A DNA stretch of 64,000 nucleotides from Saccharicrinis sp050589685 (GCF_050589685.1 NZ_JBNGOS010000023.1:1-64000), one strand, 5' to 3'; shown: positions 1-10,241, numbered from the stretch's first letter. Numbers and translations are program-made. Notes: generated from the letters alone by a model not told the origin.

Positions 1-1160
1 TGAGCGGTTCCTACAACAGCGGGGTATTTACGGTAACGGGAACACCAACCGAATCCGGAACGTACACGGTAACCACTAGTGGTGGCTGCACCGACGTATC
101 GGCTACCGGGACGGTGACCCTGAGTCCCCAGCCGACGGTGACGCTGACCTCCGTGTCGGGCACCAATTCACAAAGCGTTTGCCCCGGAACGGCAATTACG
201 GATATTACCTATAACATTGCCAATGCCACGGGTGCCACGGTAACCGGTGTCGCGGGACTGAGCGGTTCCTACAACAGCGGGGTATTTACGGTAACGGGAA
301 CACCAACCGAATCCGGAACATACACGGTAACCACTGTTGGCGGCTGCACCAATGTATCAGCTACCGGGACGGTGACCTTGAGGTCCCAGCCAACGGTGAC
401 GTTGACCTCTGCCACGGGCACCAATTCACAAAGCGTGTGCCCCGGTACGGCCATAGGGCCCATAACCTATAACATAGCGAACGCCACGGGGGCCATAGTA
501 ACCGGTGTTCCAGGACTAAGCGGAACATATAGCAACGGTGCCTACACGATAACGGGGACACCTACAGCGTCGGGCACCTATACGGTAACCACTAGCGGCG
601 GCTGCACCGACGTATCGGCTACCGGTACGGTGACCTTGAGGCCCCAGCCGACGGTGACGCTTGCTTCTGCCTCAGGCACCAATTCACAAAGCGTGTGCCC
701 CGGAACGACTGTAACACCCATTAGATATAACATCTCCGGAGCTTTGGGTGCCACGGTAACCGGTGTCGCTGGACTGAGCGGTTCCTACAACAGCGGGGTA
801 TTCACGGTAACGGGAACACCAACCGAATCCGGAACGTACACGGTAACCACTAGCGGCGGCTGCACCGACCTATCAGCTACCGGTACGGTGACCCTGAGGT
901 CCCAGCCGACAGTTACGCTGACCTCCGCCTCGGGCAGCAATTCTCAAAGCATGTGCCCCGGAACGGCTATTTCGGCTATTACCTATAACATTGCTAATGC
1001 TACGGGCGGCGTGGTAACCGGTGTTGCCGGACTGAACGGTTCCTACAACAGCGGGGTATTCACGGTAACGGGAACACCAACCGAATCCGGAACATACACG
1101 GTAACCACTAGCGGCGGCTGTAACAACGTAACAGCAACGGGAACAATTACTGTATTGCCT
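1..1160 (+). repeat. Tandem 258-bp near-identical coding repeats
   Basis: Units of exactly 258 bp (86 codons) start at 129, 387, 645 and 903, and the first 128 bases are the end of another unit. The block beginning TGAGCGGTTCCTACAACAG recurs at 1, 259, 775 and 1033 (one A/G change in the last copy), always at multiples of 258; the unit starting at 387 has a different middle. The array is visibly richer in G+C than the diverged repeats that follow, and the copies are close to identical in DNA, which suggests recent amplification or gene conversion. The true copy number cannot be known because the array runs off the left edge. Confidence 0.92.
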
Positions 1161-4100
1161 GCACCTTCAATAACGCTTACGTCAATTAACAATCAAAACC
1201 AATCCGTTTGTCGAAATGTTGCTATTAGTAATATTACTTTTGCAGTTGGAGGAAGTGCAACAGGTGCATCTGTAACAGGACTTCCTACCGGTGTTACAGG
1301 TACATTTAATGCGGGAGTTCTTACTATCAGTGGTACACCAAATGTTTCCGGAACCTATAATTATACGGTTGATACTTCAGGGGATTGCGATGTGTTAACA
1401 ACGAACGGAACTATCATAGTTCGATCGGATCCAACGATAGGTCTTACATCAACCAATAACAATATACAAACAGTATGTCGCAACAATCCGATCAGTAATA
1501 TTACTTATGCAATAGGAGGAAGTGCTACCAGTGGCACTGTGGTAGGGTTGCCAGAAGGATTAACTTTTGGTTTTAATGAAGGTATATTAACAATTAGTGG
1601 CTCTCCAACCGCTGCTGGAACATTTAATTATACAGCAAGTGCAACAGGAACTTGTGTTGCAGCTGTAGCGGATGGGACTATTACAGTTCGGCCTGACGCA
1701 ACGATAAGCTTAACATCAGGAAATAACAATAATCAAACTCTTTGTATAAATGGAGCTATTGAACCCATTGCCTATGTAATTGGAGGTAGTGCAACAAATG
1801 GAAGTGTTATTGGATTGCCTGAGGGAATTTCATATGAATATAATGATGATACAGATTTATTAACCATTAGCGGAACCCCAACGGTTTCAGGGGTGTTCAA
1901 TTATACAGCCAGCGCAACAGATTCTGATCCATGTCCCTTTGCAAGCATAAATGGTACCTTAACAGTAACAGCTGATGCAACATTAACACTGACAACTGAT
2001 AACAGTAACCAAGGAGTATGTATAAACGAAGCGATAAGCCCAATTAGAATAACTGTTGGAGGCAGCGGTACTGGAGGTACTGTTTCAGGACTGCCATCAG
2101 GAGTAAACTGGACATACAATAGTGGCGTAATAACCATAAGCGGTACGCCATCGGTGTCCGGAAACTTTAACTTTACAGTAAGAGCCAGCGGATCCTGTAT
2201 TCAAGAAACAGAAATTGGAACAATAAGGGTTACTTCCGACCCAGCGATTACCTTGTCTTCCTCCAGTCGCAATCAGACAGTTTGTTTAAATAGTCCATTG
2301 ACACCGATAACATTTAATGTGGGAGGAAGTGGGAGTGGGGGTACCGTAACAGGGCTTCCCGCTGGTTTAACAGGGGAATATCGCAATAGTATATTAACAA
2401 TTGAGGGAACACCTACAGAAACGGGTACTTTTAATTATGTAGCTATGGCGACCAGTTCATGTGGTAACGTGCAAACTGCCGGAATAATCAGTGTGCGACC
2501 CAATGCCACTATTGATTTGACGTCAAATAACAGTATGCAAACCGTTTGTGTAAATAATTCAATTGACGCCATAAGGTATTCCATCAGTGGAAATGTTACA
2601 GGTGGATCGGTAAAAGGATTACCAACCGGGGTAAGCGGAACTTACAATAATAATGTGATAACCATTAATGGAACACCTTCACAATCGGGGGTTTTTGAAT
2701 ATACGGTGGTTACAGTCGGTATCTGTTCTGAGGTGGTGGCAACGGGTACAATAACAGTAAACGCTAACGCTATAGTTACCTTGACATCTTCTAACAATGA
2801 TCAAACGGTTTGCATAAACACACCTGTTGAGAATATAGTGTTTCAGTTGGATGGTAGTACTGAAAATGCAACTGTTTCCGGGCTTCCTGATGGTGTATAT
2901 GGAACTATCGTTGAACCCAATTTGGTCATTAGTGGATCACCAACTGTTTCAGGTATATTCAACTATACAGTTAATCCTGTAGGTTCTTGTAATGCACAAT
3001 CAGCATCAGGAACTTTAATCGTTAACCCGGATGCGACTATCTCTTTAACGACCTCCAATGATAATCAAACCGTGTGTATAGGCTCCGGAATAGCGGATAT
3101 TGTATATACGATAGATGGATCTGTTACAAACGCTACCGTAATTGGTCTTCCTACCGGGGTTAACGGTGTATTTGAAAATGGTAATTTGACTATTAGTGGA
3201 ATTCCAATAAGTGCCGGTACTTTTGACTTTACAGCAACAGCCTCCGGTCCTTGTGCCAATAGTATTGCAACAGGAACTATAACAGTAAACACATTACCAA
3301 CTGCTCAAATAAGCGGTACAGCTACCGTTTGCTATTCGGACAATAATCCTACGGTTGTGTTTACAGGAGCACTGGGTACTGCCCCATATACTTTTACCTA
3401 CACCATAAATAGTGGAGCTGAACAGACGATTACATCTTCAAACGGTAATACAGCATCAATATCTGTTTCTACTGATCAGGAAGGTGTTTATACCTATTCT
3501 TTGTTAAGGGTTGAGGATTCTAGTCCATCGAGTTGTGGGCAATCGCAAAGCGGTAGCGCAACGGTTGTTGTTAATTCTTTACCAACCGCAACCATTATTG
3601 GAACTACTCAGGTTTGTGAAGGAAGTGAATCACCGGAAGTAATTTTTAGAGGCGATAATGGTACAGCGCCATATACATTCTTCTACAGCATTAACGGAGG
3701 GGAAACGCTGAGTGTTAGCACCACGTCGGGTGAAGAGACCAGCGTAGATGTTCCAACCGATGTGGTAGGTGAGTTGGTTTATGAATTACTAAGTGTTAGA
3801 GATGCCAGTGCATCACAGTGTGAAAGAAGCCAAACCGGAACTGCAACAATAACAATCAATTCATTACCTCAAGCCGAGATTTCAGGAACAACAACTGTTT
3901 GTTTGAACGAAGCACCTCCCGAAATAATGTTTACAGGTTCTGAAGGTACTGCCCCATATACCTTTAATTATTCCATTAATGGAGGAGATGTTAGTTCTGT
4001 AACAACTGTTCAAGGTAATAGCGTTTCTGTTTTGGCACCTACAGCTGGCTTAGGCGTATTTGAATATAACCTGATAAGTGTACAGGATAACGGAGGTAGC

Positions 4101-5675
4101 ATTAGTTGCGAGAATAATGTAGTTGGTACTGCATCAGTAACAGTCCAAGATCTGCCATTGGCTTCAATTACTGGTACTGCTTCAGTATGTAGAGGAGATA
4201 CCCCACCGAAAATCACCCTAACCGGATCAAATGGAGTAGCTCCATACACATTCACGTATACGATAAACGGAGGTAGCGTTCAAGTTATAACTACCCAGGA
4301 AGGAAATAGTGTTGCTATAGATGTACCAACGGATAATGCCGGAGATTATTTATACGAACTGGTAAGTGTGAGTGAAGCTGGAAATAACTCCTGTTTTAAC
4401 CAGCAAGAAGGAAGTGCTCTCGTTTCGGTTTTTGAAATTCCGCAAGCAAATGCCGGATTGGGTGGCAATAACTGCGGGCTGCGTTATATCCTAAATGCAA
4501 CACCAAGTTATGGTTCCGGAGCATGGACTATGTCATCCGGACCTGGTAATGCAGTTTTTACACCGGATGCTAATTCTCCAGATGCACAAGTCAGCGTCGA
4601 TGAATTTGGCATGTATGAATTTACCTGGACCGAGGAAAATGGGCCTTGCTCGGATATGGCTTCGATTGAAGTCAATTTCCTTGAAGGTACATCTGCTTTT
4701 GCAGGTGATGATTTTTCTGTTTGCGGGTTCGAAGCCAATTTAAATGCGGATAGTGACGCAGGTGCAGGTACCTGGAGATTGCTAGACGGTCCAGCGGAAG
4801 TAGTTTTCAGCCCCAATGCACAAGATCCTAATGCTGAAGTAAATGTAAGCGAAACAGGGTCTTACCAATTTGAATGGACCATTATTAACCATGTTTGTGA
4901 ATCGCACGATATTGTAGAGGTTGTGTTTAATGAAATACCTACTATAAATGCTGGTCAGGATACCGTTGTTTGTTTTGGGTATGGTGTTCAGCTTCAGGCA
5001 ATAGGAGATGGAACATTTGTGTGGGAACCAGCTTCTTCTTTGGATGATGCAAATATAAGTAACCCAATTGCTACACCATTGAAAGAAACGATTTACAGAG
5101 TAACATTGACGGATGATTTTGGATGTACCAACTACGATGAAGTAATTGTGGATGCATGGCAGCAACCAATTGCAGAAGTAGGGGAAGATATGGAATTGGA
5201 GTATATCTTTGAATTTCAATTGGAAGCTTCAGAACTGAAAGACCATGAGGTAGGTAAGTGGCAGGTTATTGAAGGAACAGGTGTTTTCAGTGACGATACT
5301 GCTCCAGTTAATATTGTCTCAGGGTTATCCATTGGGACAAATATTTTAAGTTATACGGTTTCAAATGAAGTATGTCCAATTTCACAAGATTATCTGGTTT
5401 TAAAAATTAAAGATTTAGTTATACCAACACTAATAACCCCTAACTTTGATGGTAAAAACGAAAAATTTATAATTAGGGGAATTGAAACGTTGGGTAAAAC
5501 CGAATTAATAATATTTGATAGGAGAGGACTACAAGTTTATAAAAACAGCCAATATGACAATTCGTGGAATGGGGTGGACCAAAGTGGCAATCCATTGCCG
5601 GATGATACTTATTATTTTTCCCTTAAACCTACTTTTGGGAAGGCACATAGTGGCTATATTGTTATTCGGAGATAA
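1..5675 (+). CDS. Giant Ig-like repeat surface adhesin, T9SS type B C-terminus (5' end outside window)
   Basis: The reading frame is open from base 3, so the gene begins left of the window; the GTG at 114 is an internal Val codon. About 1890 residues are visible. In order they are: at least four near-identical 86-residue units (to about base 1160), eight diverged units of about 83 residues, each with a VC near its start and a SGTP-type turn (about 1160-3290), four units of about 97 residues carrying APYTFTY-like motifs (about 3290-4435), three further Ig/PKD-like domains, and a roughly 85-residue tail (NFDGKNEKF, WNGVDQSGNPLPDDTYYF) that matches the gliding motility-associated C-terminal domain (CHU_C type). 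Such tails direct outer-membrane secretion through T9SS and surface attachment. The PorP/SprF-like gene 18 bp downstream is the usual partner of this cargo class. Adhesion is inferred from architecture; the ligand is unknown. Confidence 0.9.
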   Translation, partial: SGSYNSGVFTVTGTPTESGTYTVTTSGGCTDVSATGTVTLSPQPTVTLTSVSGTNSQSVCPGTAITDITYNIANATGATVTGVAGLSGSYNSGVFTVTGTPTESGTYTVTTVGGCTNVSATGTVTLRSQPTVTLTSATGTNSQSVCPGTAIGPITYNIANATGAIVTGVPGLSGTYSNGAYTITGTPTASGTYTVTTSGGCTDVSATGTVTLRPQPTVTLASASGTNSQSVCPGTTVTPIRYNISGALGATVTGVAGLSGSYNSGVFTVTGTPTESGTYTVTTSGGCTDLSATGTVTLRSQPTVTLTSASGSNSQSMCPGTAISAITYNIANATGGVVTGVAGLNGSYNSGVFTVTGTPTESGTYTVTTSGGCNNVTATGTITVLPAPSITLTSINNQNQSVCRNVAISNITFAVGGSATGASVTGLPTGVTGTFNAGVLTISGTPNVSGTYNYTVDTSGDCDVLTTNGTIIVRSDPTIGLTSTNNNIQTVCRNNPISNITYAIGGSATSGTVVGLPEGLTFGFNEGILTISGSPTAAGTFNYTASATGTCVAAVADGTITVRPDATISLTSGNNNNQTLCINGAIEPIAYVIGGSATNGSVIGLPEGISYEYNDDTDLLTISGTPTVSGVFNYTASATDSDPCPFASINGTLTVTADATLTLTTDNSNQGVCINEAISPIRITVGGSGTGGTVSGLPSGVNWTYNSGVITISGTPSVSGNFNFTVRASGSCIQETEIGTIRVTSDPAITLSSSSRNQTVCLNSPLTPITFNVGGSGSGGTVTGLPAGLTGEYRNSILTIEGTPTETGTFNYVAMATSSCGNVQTAGIISVRPNATIDLTSNNSMQTVCVNNSIDAIRYSISGNVTGGSVKGLPTGVSGTYNNNVITINGTPSQSGVFEYTVVTVGICSEVVATGTITVNANAIVTLTSSNNDQTVCINTPVENIVFQLDGSTENATVSGLPDGVYGTIVEPNLVISGSPTVSGIFNYTVNPVGSCNAQSASGTLIVNPDATISLTTSNDNQTVCIGSGIADIVYTIDGSVTNATVIGLPTGVNGVFENGNLTISGIPISAGTFDFTATASGPCANSIATGTITVNTLPTAQISGTATVCYSDNNPTVVFTGALGTAPYTFTYTINSGAEQTITSSNGNTASISVSTDQEGVYTYSLLRVEDSSPSSCGQSQSGSATVVVNSLPTATIIGTTQVCEGSESPEVIFRGDNGTAPYTFFYSINGGETLSVSTTSGEETSVDVPTDVVGELVYELLSVRDASASQCERSQTGTATITINSLPQAEISGTTTVCLNEAPPEIMFTGSEGTAPYTFNYSINGGDVSSVTTVQGNSVSVLAPTAGLGVFEYNLISVQDNGGSISCENNVVGTASVTVQDLPLASITGTASVCRGDTPPKITLTGSNGVAPYTFTYTINGGSVQVITTQEGNSVAIDVPTDNAGDYLYELVSVSEAGNNSCFNQQEGSALVSVFEIPQANAGLGGNNCGLRYILNATPSYGSGAWTMSSGPGNAVFTPDANSPDAQVSVDEFGMYEFTWTEENGPCSDMASIEVNFLEGTSAFAGDDFSVCGFEANLNADSDAGAGTWRLLDGPAEVVFSPNAQDPNAEVNVSETGSYQFEWTIINHVCESHDIVEVVFNEIPTINAGQDTVVCFGYGVQLQAIGDGTFVWEPASSLDDANISNPIATPLKETIYRVTLTDDFGCTNYDEVIVDAWQQPIAEVGEDMELEYIFEFQLEASELKDHEVGKWQVIEGTGVFSDDTAPVNIVSGLSIGTNILSYTVSNEVCPISQDYLVLKIKDLVIPTLITPNFDGKNEKFIIRGIETLGKTELIIFDRRGLQVYKNSQYDNSWNGVDQSGNPLPDDTYYFSLKPTFGKAHSGYIVIRR

Positions 5676-5693
5676 ATTAAGGGTACGCTCAAA

Positions 5694-6623
5694 ATGAAAA
5701 AGGCTCTAACTATATTGTCCACATTGTTAATCATGTGTTTTGATTGCAACGGACAAAACGATGTCGGTAATTCACGGTACATTTTCAATCCTATGTCCAT
5801 AAATCCGGCGTTTGCCGGGGGTAATGATGCGCTTCATTTTTCTTTGTTCTATGGTAAAAAATGGATAGGAGTGGAGGGAGCTCCTAAAACAATGGCATTT
5901 AGCTTAGATGCCCCCGTGTTTAATCAAACACTGGGTTTAGGATTAATGATAGAGAGTGATGATTATGGTGTGACAAATGAGAACCATATAAAAACAAATT
6001 ATGCATATCGGATTTTAATGCCGAATAGTGTTTTGTCTTTTGGATTAGGCGTGGATGTAAAAATAACGAAAACAACTTTTGGGGATTTGATCGCTTTGGA
6101 TTTAGATGATGATATATTCTTACAAGATTCAAAGAATTATATAGTACCCAATTTTAGTTTCGGTGTGCATTACACAATTAAAAATTATTTTATTGGTCTT
6201 TCAATACCAAAATTATTGGATTATAATTTTGATATGGCCAATGATAAATATGTATCGGAAAATGATTTCAGTAAATACTCTTATCTGTTGAATACAGGTT
6301 ATAGTTTTGGAATAGGTAAATCCATATATCTACATCCTTCTTTGCTTTTTCAATATACTTCAAGGGAGATAACTGAAAAGCTGCAGTACGACTTTAATGC
6401 TCTTGTAAGTTATAATAATAGAATCTGGCTCGGGGGGGCTTATCGGAACGATAGGTCCATTGTTACTCTTTTGCAAGTAAATCCAACAAGTCAATTTAGT
6501 GTCGCCTACAGCTTTAATTTTGAAATAAGCAAGTTAAACCGATACAGTAACGGTTCCCACGAAATAATACTAAGGTATTTGTTCAAGTATAAAGTTGACG
6601 CACCAAATCCATTAATGTTTTGA
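5694..6623 (+). CDS. PorP/SprF family T9SS-associated membrane protein
   Basis: This 309-residue protein has an N-terminal signal sequence and the hallmark early block RYIFNPMSINPAFAGG at about residues 28-43, followed by alternating beta-strand-like segments as expected of an outer-membrane barrel of the PorP/SprF family. Length and architecture fit the family. Members sit next to genes for cargo with a gliding-type C-terminal domain and help secrete or anchor that specific adhesin. The gene begins 18 bp after the giant adhesin, so the two are probably co-transcribed. Family assignment is by motif and context; pairing with the upstream adhesin is inference. Confidence 0.88.
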   Translation: MKKALTILSTLLIMCFDCNGQNDVGNSRYIFNPMSINPAFAGGNDALHFSLFYGKKWIGVEGAPKTMAFSLDAPVFNQTLGLGLMIESDDYGVTNENHIKTNYAYRILMPNSVLSFGLGVDVKITKTTFGDLIALDLDDDIFLQDSKNYIVPNFSFGVHYTIKNYFIGLSIPKLLDYNFDMANDKYVSENDFSKYSYLLNTGYSFGIGKSIYLHPSLLFQYTSREITEKLQYDFNALVSYNNRIWLGGAYRNDRSIVTLLQVNPTSQFSVAYSFNFEISKLNRYSNGSHEIILRYLFKYKVDAPNPLMF

Positions 6624-6648
6624 GATTTGTGCATTTAACTTACCTTTG
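6619..6648 (+). promoter_or_regulatory. Possible Bacteroidota-type promoter abutting the OmpA-family gene
   Basis: TACCTTTG at 6641-6648 matches the -7 consensus TAnnTTTG exactly, and a TTTG at 6619-6622 lies 18 bp upstream, near the expected -33 position. The start codon follows at 6654, so a transcript from here would have almost no leader. It may be coincidence in AT-rich DNA. Confidence 0.35.
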
Positions 6649-6653
6649 TTTTT

Positions 6654-8795
6654 ATGAATATAAAACTCTTTGTTTTAGCCATATTATTGTTTAGCTTGTC
6701 ATTACTGAACGGTCAGTCAGGTTTATATGTAGTAAAAAAGGCTTCTTTTAGTACAAAAAAATATGATGAGTTTGCTCCCGTGCTTTATAAGGACGGAATC
6801 GTGTTTTGTTCAAATATAAGGAGCTCTTCATTGGTGTATTATTCGAATGATAAGAGCAATAGCCAATTTAATATTTATTATATAAAAAGTGATAAATTGG
6901 GTAGTTGGAGGAATGCCAATTTATTATCCAAGCAAATAACATCGAAGTATAATGATGGACCAGTTACTTTTAGTTCAGACGGAAATACCATTTATTATTC
7001 GAGAAATATGATAATAGGGCAGGAATCTAAACATGTTGCATACAGCAGAAATAAATTGGGAATATTTAGAGCTGTTAAACATGATGGCAAATGGAGTAGA
7101 ATTAGTGAATTCCGGATTAATAACGACTGGTTCAATGTAACTACGCCTTGTTTGTCACCTGATGGGTCCAGAATGTATTTTTCCTCGGATAAGCCTGATG
7201 GTTATGGAGGGGCGGACCTTTATTATTGTGAATGGATAAATGGTAATTGGGGAGAGCCAGTTAACATGGGATCACAAATAAATACTTCAGGAAACGAATC
7301 ATATCCATACGTAAATCATTTTGGTGAATTGTTCTTTTCATCGGATGGACATCCTGGTTTAGGAGGTAAAGATATTTTCGTCACAAAACAAAAGGACTTA
7401 GGTTGGTATCCTCCTGTTAGACTTGAATCTCCAATTAACTCCCAATATGATGATTTTGGCATTGTTACAGATACGTTGATGACCAATGGCTATTTTTCAT
7501 CCAATAGAGAGAAAACGTTTGATATTTATAGTTTTAAAACTTTAAATCAACCAGTGTGGTTTAGTCATTCACAACTAAAAAACAATTATTGTGTATCACT
7601 TTCCGATACAGGTTCTTTAGAGATCGATACAATTAGACTTCAATATGAATGGGAATTTGAGGATGGGGTAAAGTTATATGGAAAAGAGGTTAAAAGGTGT
7701 TTCAATGGAAAAGGTGATTATAATGTAAAAGTTAATCTAATTGACAGGTCTACTAAACAGCTGTATTTTCATAAGAGTTCATATGTAATTACGGTGATGG
7801 ATATTGAACAACCATATATAAATACGGAGGATTTCGCTGTAGTTGGAGAAGAAATAAAGTTTGACGGGTTGAAATCGAATTACCCTGGTTGCGAGATACT
7901 AGATTATTATTGGCAAATGGATGACACAACATTAGTAAATGGCGCTGAAACTACTCATGTGTTTAAAGTTCCGGGGCAACATAATGTAAAGTTAGGGATT
8001 ATTTTTAAAACAGGAGTTGACGAAAAAATAAGAAAAAGCGCTGTTTCTAAAGAGATAATTGTTTTTAAAGGTGAGTTGGAGAAAAAGGAATATCTGGCTC
8101 GTTTATCTAATGAAAATAATATTCACAATGAAAATCACAACCAGCATATAGTTGTCAATAGTTATGTGGCCAAATGCGAAGGTGATAAGGAGGTTGTTTA
8201 TAGATTACAACTTCTAACTTCAGAAGAGAGACTTACATTACATGGACAAGAATTTAAAAATGTGCCATTAAACCATTCAGTTAAAGAAGTCTTTAATGAA
8301 AAAAAACAGAGATATTCATATGTTATTGATGAGCAGATGGATTTTATGTCTGTTTATCCGACATACAAGAATATATTGGCTAAAGGTTTTAGTAATGCCC
8401 AAGTAATTTGTGTTGTTTTAACAAATCCAGCTGAGATAGAATTGTATAAATTAGTTAAAAGATATGGGGTATCGACTGATGATTATTTTAATAGTCGTAA
8501 TGTGTTGCAAACCAAAGGAATTCTTATCTTGAATAAGATCATCGGTTTGTTACACAAAAACCCAGAACTAAATTTAGAGATAAGGGTTCATACCGATAAT
8601 ACGGTTTCTGAATCGCGTAACAGGTATGTAGCACAATTTATGGCCCAACGGATTAAAGAGTATATCTCAGGAGCAGGAATTAACGAGGGTAGGGTAGTTG
8701 CAAAAGGAATGGGGGAAGAATTTCCAGTAGATTCTAATTTGCATGCGGAAGGAAAAAAACGAAATAGAAGAGTGGAGTTTAAATTAATTAAATAA
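6654..8795 (+). CDS. OmpA-family outer-membrane protein with PD40 and PKD-like domains
   Basis: The 713-residue product starts with a signal peptide ending near NGQ (residues 1-21). Residues about 35-300 carry PD40/WD40-like beta-propeller repeats (LSPDGSRMYFSSDKPDGYGG, GELFFSSDGHPGLGGKDIF). About 310-480 hold two PKD-like segments, and the C-terminus (about 600-713) is an OmpA-type peptidoglycan-binding domain (IRVHTDN, SESRNRYVAQFMAQRIKEYI, GKKRNRRVEFKL). PD40-OmpA proteins of this kind accompany PorP-like proteins and are thought to tie the secretion or adhesin complex to peptidoglycan, as PorE does in T9SS. It lies 30 bp after the PorP-like gene. A more general cell-envelope role cannot be excluded. 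Confidence 0.87.
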   Translation: MNIKLFVLAILLFSLSLLNGQSGLYVVKKASFSTKKYDEFAPVLYKDGIVFCSNIRSSSLVYYSNDKSNSQFNIYYIKSDKLGSWRNANLLSKQITSKYNDGPVTFSSDGNTIYYSRNMIIGQESKHVAYSRNKLGIFRAVKHDGKWSRISEFRINNDWFNVTTPCLSPDGSRMYFSSDKPDGYGGADLYYCEWINGNWGEPVNMGSQINTSGNESYPYVNHFGELFFSSDGHPGLGGKDIFVTKQKDLGWYPPVRLESPINSQYDDFGIVTDTLMTNGYFSSNREKTFDIYSFKTLNQPVWFSHSQLKNNYCVSLSDTGSLEIDTIRLQYEWEFEDGVKLYGKEVKRCFNGKGDYNVKVNLIDRSTKQLYFHKSSYVITVMDIEQPYINTEDFAVVGEEIKFDGLKSNYPGCEILDYYWQMDDTTLVNGAETTHVFKVPGQHNVKLGIIFKTGVDEKIRKSAVSKEIIVFKGELEKKEYLARLSNENNIHNENHNQHIVVNSYVAKCEGDKEVVYRLQLLTSEERLTLHGQEFKNVPLNHSVKEVFNEKKQRYSYVIDEQMDFMSVYPTYKNILAKGFSNAQVICVVLTNPAEIELYKLVKRYGVSTDDYFNSRNVLQTKGILILNKIIGLLHKNPELNLEIRVHTDNTVSESRNRYVAQFMAQRIKEYISGAGINEGRVVAKGMGEEFPVDSNLHAEGKKRNRRVEFKLIK

Positions 8796-8870
8796 ATATG
8801 GTTATAGATCATATTTGTTTCGCAAAATTATAAAATATGTATGTATCACCTGGTAGTAAGGTGTATAATA

Positions 8871-10010
8871 ATGATTAAGTTTCTAGATGTAAAAAAAATA
8901 ACAGATAGTTATCAGCCACAAATTTATCTTGCTGTAAAAAAGGTAATCAAAGGTGGTTTGTATTTGTTTGGAGAAGAAGTAAATTGTTTTGAACAGGAAT
9001 ATGCCAATTACATAGGCTCTAAACATTGTATTGGAACTGGCAATGGTTTGGATGCACTCAGACTGATTTTAAAGGCCTATGTAGAAATAGGAGTGATGAA
9101 AGAAGGGGATGAGGTTATTGTGCCGGCAAATACTTACATTGCATCTATACTGGCAGTAACGGATAGTCGGTTAAAACCAATATTAGTTGAGCCAGATATC
9201 ACGACTTATAATTTAGATATTACTTTAATAGAGAAGTGCATTACACCTCGGACAAAAGCAATCATGGTGGTGCATTTGTACGGGAAGGTTTGTTGGTCTA
9301 GGCATCTTGAAGAAATCGCAAGAAAATATAACCTAAAAATAATAGAAGACAATGCGCAGGCAGCAGGAGCCAGCATTCAGTCAATGGTCAATGGTCATTG
9401 GTCAACGGTTAGAAGTGGAGCTTTTGGTGATGCGGCTGGTCATAGCTTCTATCCTGGTAAGAATCTCGGGGCATTAGGAGATGGGGGCGCGGTGACAACA
9501 AATGATGATGAATTGGCATTTGTTATAAGAGCATTGGCAAACTATGGTTCTTCAAAAAAATATGTTAACGATTATCAGGGATTAAACTCCAGGTTAGACG
9601 AGATACAAGCAGCTGTGTTGAGAATTAAATTACGGAACTTAGATAAAGATAATCAACACCGTCGAGAGATTGCTAATTGCTATTTAGAAAATATCGAAAA
9701 TCCGGATGTAATATTACCAAAAAACTATAATTTAAAACCTACACTGGAGGAACCTTCACACGTTTGGCATCTTTTTGTAATTCGTCATCCTAATCGGAAT
9801 AAATTGCAACGTTATCTATCCCTAAAAGAGATTCAAACATTAGTTCATTATCCAATCCCACCTCATAAACAAAAGGCATTTAAAGAGTGGAACCATTTAT
9901 CGTTAATATGTACTGAAAAGATTCATAATGAAGTGTTAAGTTTACCAATTAGTCAGGTTATGAAAGTGGAAGATGCAATGAGAGTTTTGGATGAAATTAA
10001 TTGCTTTTGA
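8871..10010 (+). CDS. DegT/DnrJ/EryC1/StrS sugar aminotransferase, FdtB-like
   Basis: This PLP-dependent nucleotide-sugar aminotransferase is about 379 residues from ATG 8871 (MIKFLDVKKI), which I prefer over the in-frame ATG at 8841 because family proteins begin near IKFLDL. Motifs are GTGNGLDALRLIL, VPANTYIAS, the IIEDNAQAAGA segment and SFYPGKNLGALGDGGA, with the Schiff-base lysine at about K197. This pattern is closest to FdtB/QdtB enzymes, which aminate C3 of dTDP-3-keto-6-deoxyhexoses; the exact substrate is inferred. No dTDP-glucose pathway gene is in the window, so the substrate would have to come from elsewhere. An unusual insertion before the GD(A/L) segment is encoded by a heptamer repeat. 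It opens the polysaccharide locus. Confidence 0.87.
   Translation: MIKFLDVKKITDSYQPQIYLAVKKVIKGGLYLFGEEVNCFEQEYANYIGSKHCIGTGNGLDALRLILKAYVEIGVMKEGDEVIVPANTYIASILAVTDSRLKPILVEPDITTYNLDITLIEKCITPRTKAIMVVHLYGKVCWSRHLEEIARKYNLKIIEDNAQAAGASIQSMVNGHWSTVRSGAFGDAAGHSFYPGKNLGALGDGGAVTTNDDELAFVIRALANYGSSKKYVNDYQGLNSRLDEIQAAVLRIKLRNLDKDNQHRREIANCYLENIENPDVILPKNYNLKPTLEEPSHVWHLFVIRHPNRNKLQRYLSLKEIQTLVHYPIPPHKQKAFKEWNHLSLICTEKIHNEVLSLPISQVMKVEDAMRVLDEINCF
9380..9408 (+). repeat. Heptamer (AATGGTC-like) short tandem repeat inside the aminotransferase gene
   Basis: The bases TCAATGGTCAATGGTCATTGGTCAACGGT contain about four imperfect copies of a 7-bp word. They encode a short stretch (SMVNGHWSTV) where relatives normally have a shorter loop before the PLP lysine. 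The frame is kept. Confidence 0.6.
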
Positions 10011-10172
10011 TTCCTAATCATGGCTTTACATACATTAGGCAAGAAAAGGAAGTGGTTAATCATTAATAAATAGGAAAAGAGGTGAGTATTGTTAATTTTA
10101 AAAACAAATTATAGCGACATAGCCTCATATGTGTAATGGGATTGAGATGGCGTAGGTTTGGAAATGTTTTGT

Positions 10173-10180
10173 TAAATTTG
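10173..10180 (+). promoter_or_regulatory. Possible -7 box ahead of the diacetamido-uronate operon
   Basis: TAAATTTG fits TAnnTTTG and lies 62 bp before the start codon at 10242, in a 231-bp gap after the FdtB-like gene. No convincing -33 element is at the usual distance, so support is weak. The gap shows no other gene. Confidence 0.3.
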
Positions 10181-10241
10181 GTTAAATATTGTTGCAAGAT
10201 TCGGTTACGAAAAGAAGATTCTCTGGTTAAATATTTCATGG

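Noticed and set aside
1..1160. CRISPR-like array
   Set aside because: The 258-bp period, continuous reading frame and lack of short spacers show protein repeats.
4508..5219. Minus-strand reading frames in the adhesin gene
   Set aside because: They are shadows of a repeat-rich coding sequence with no start signal or recognisable domain.
8841..8870. Upstream ATG as the start of the FdtB-like gene
   Set aside because: It adds ten residues not found at the start of related aminotransferases; ATG 8871 gives the usual N-terminus.
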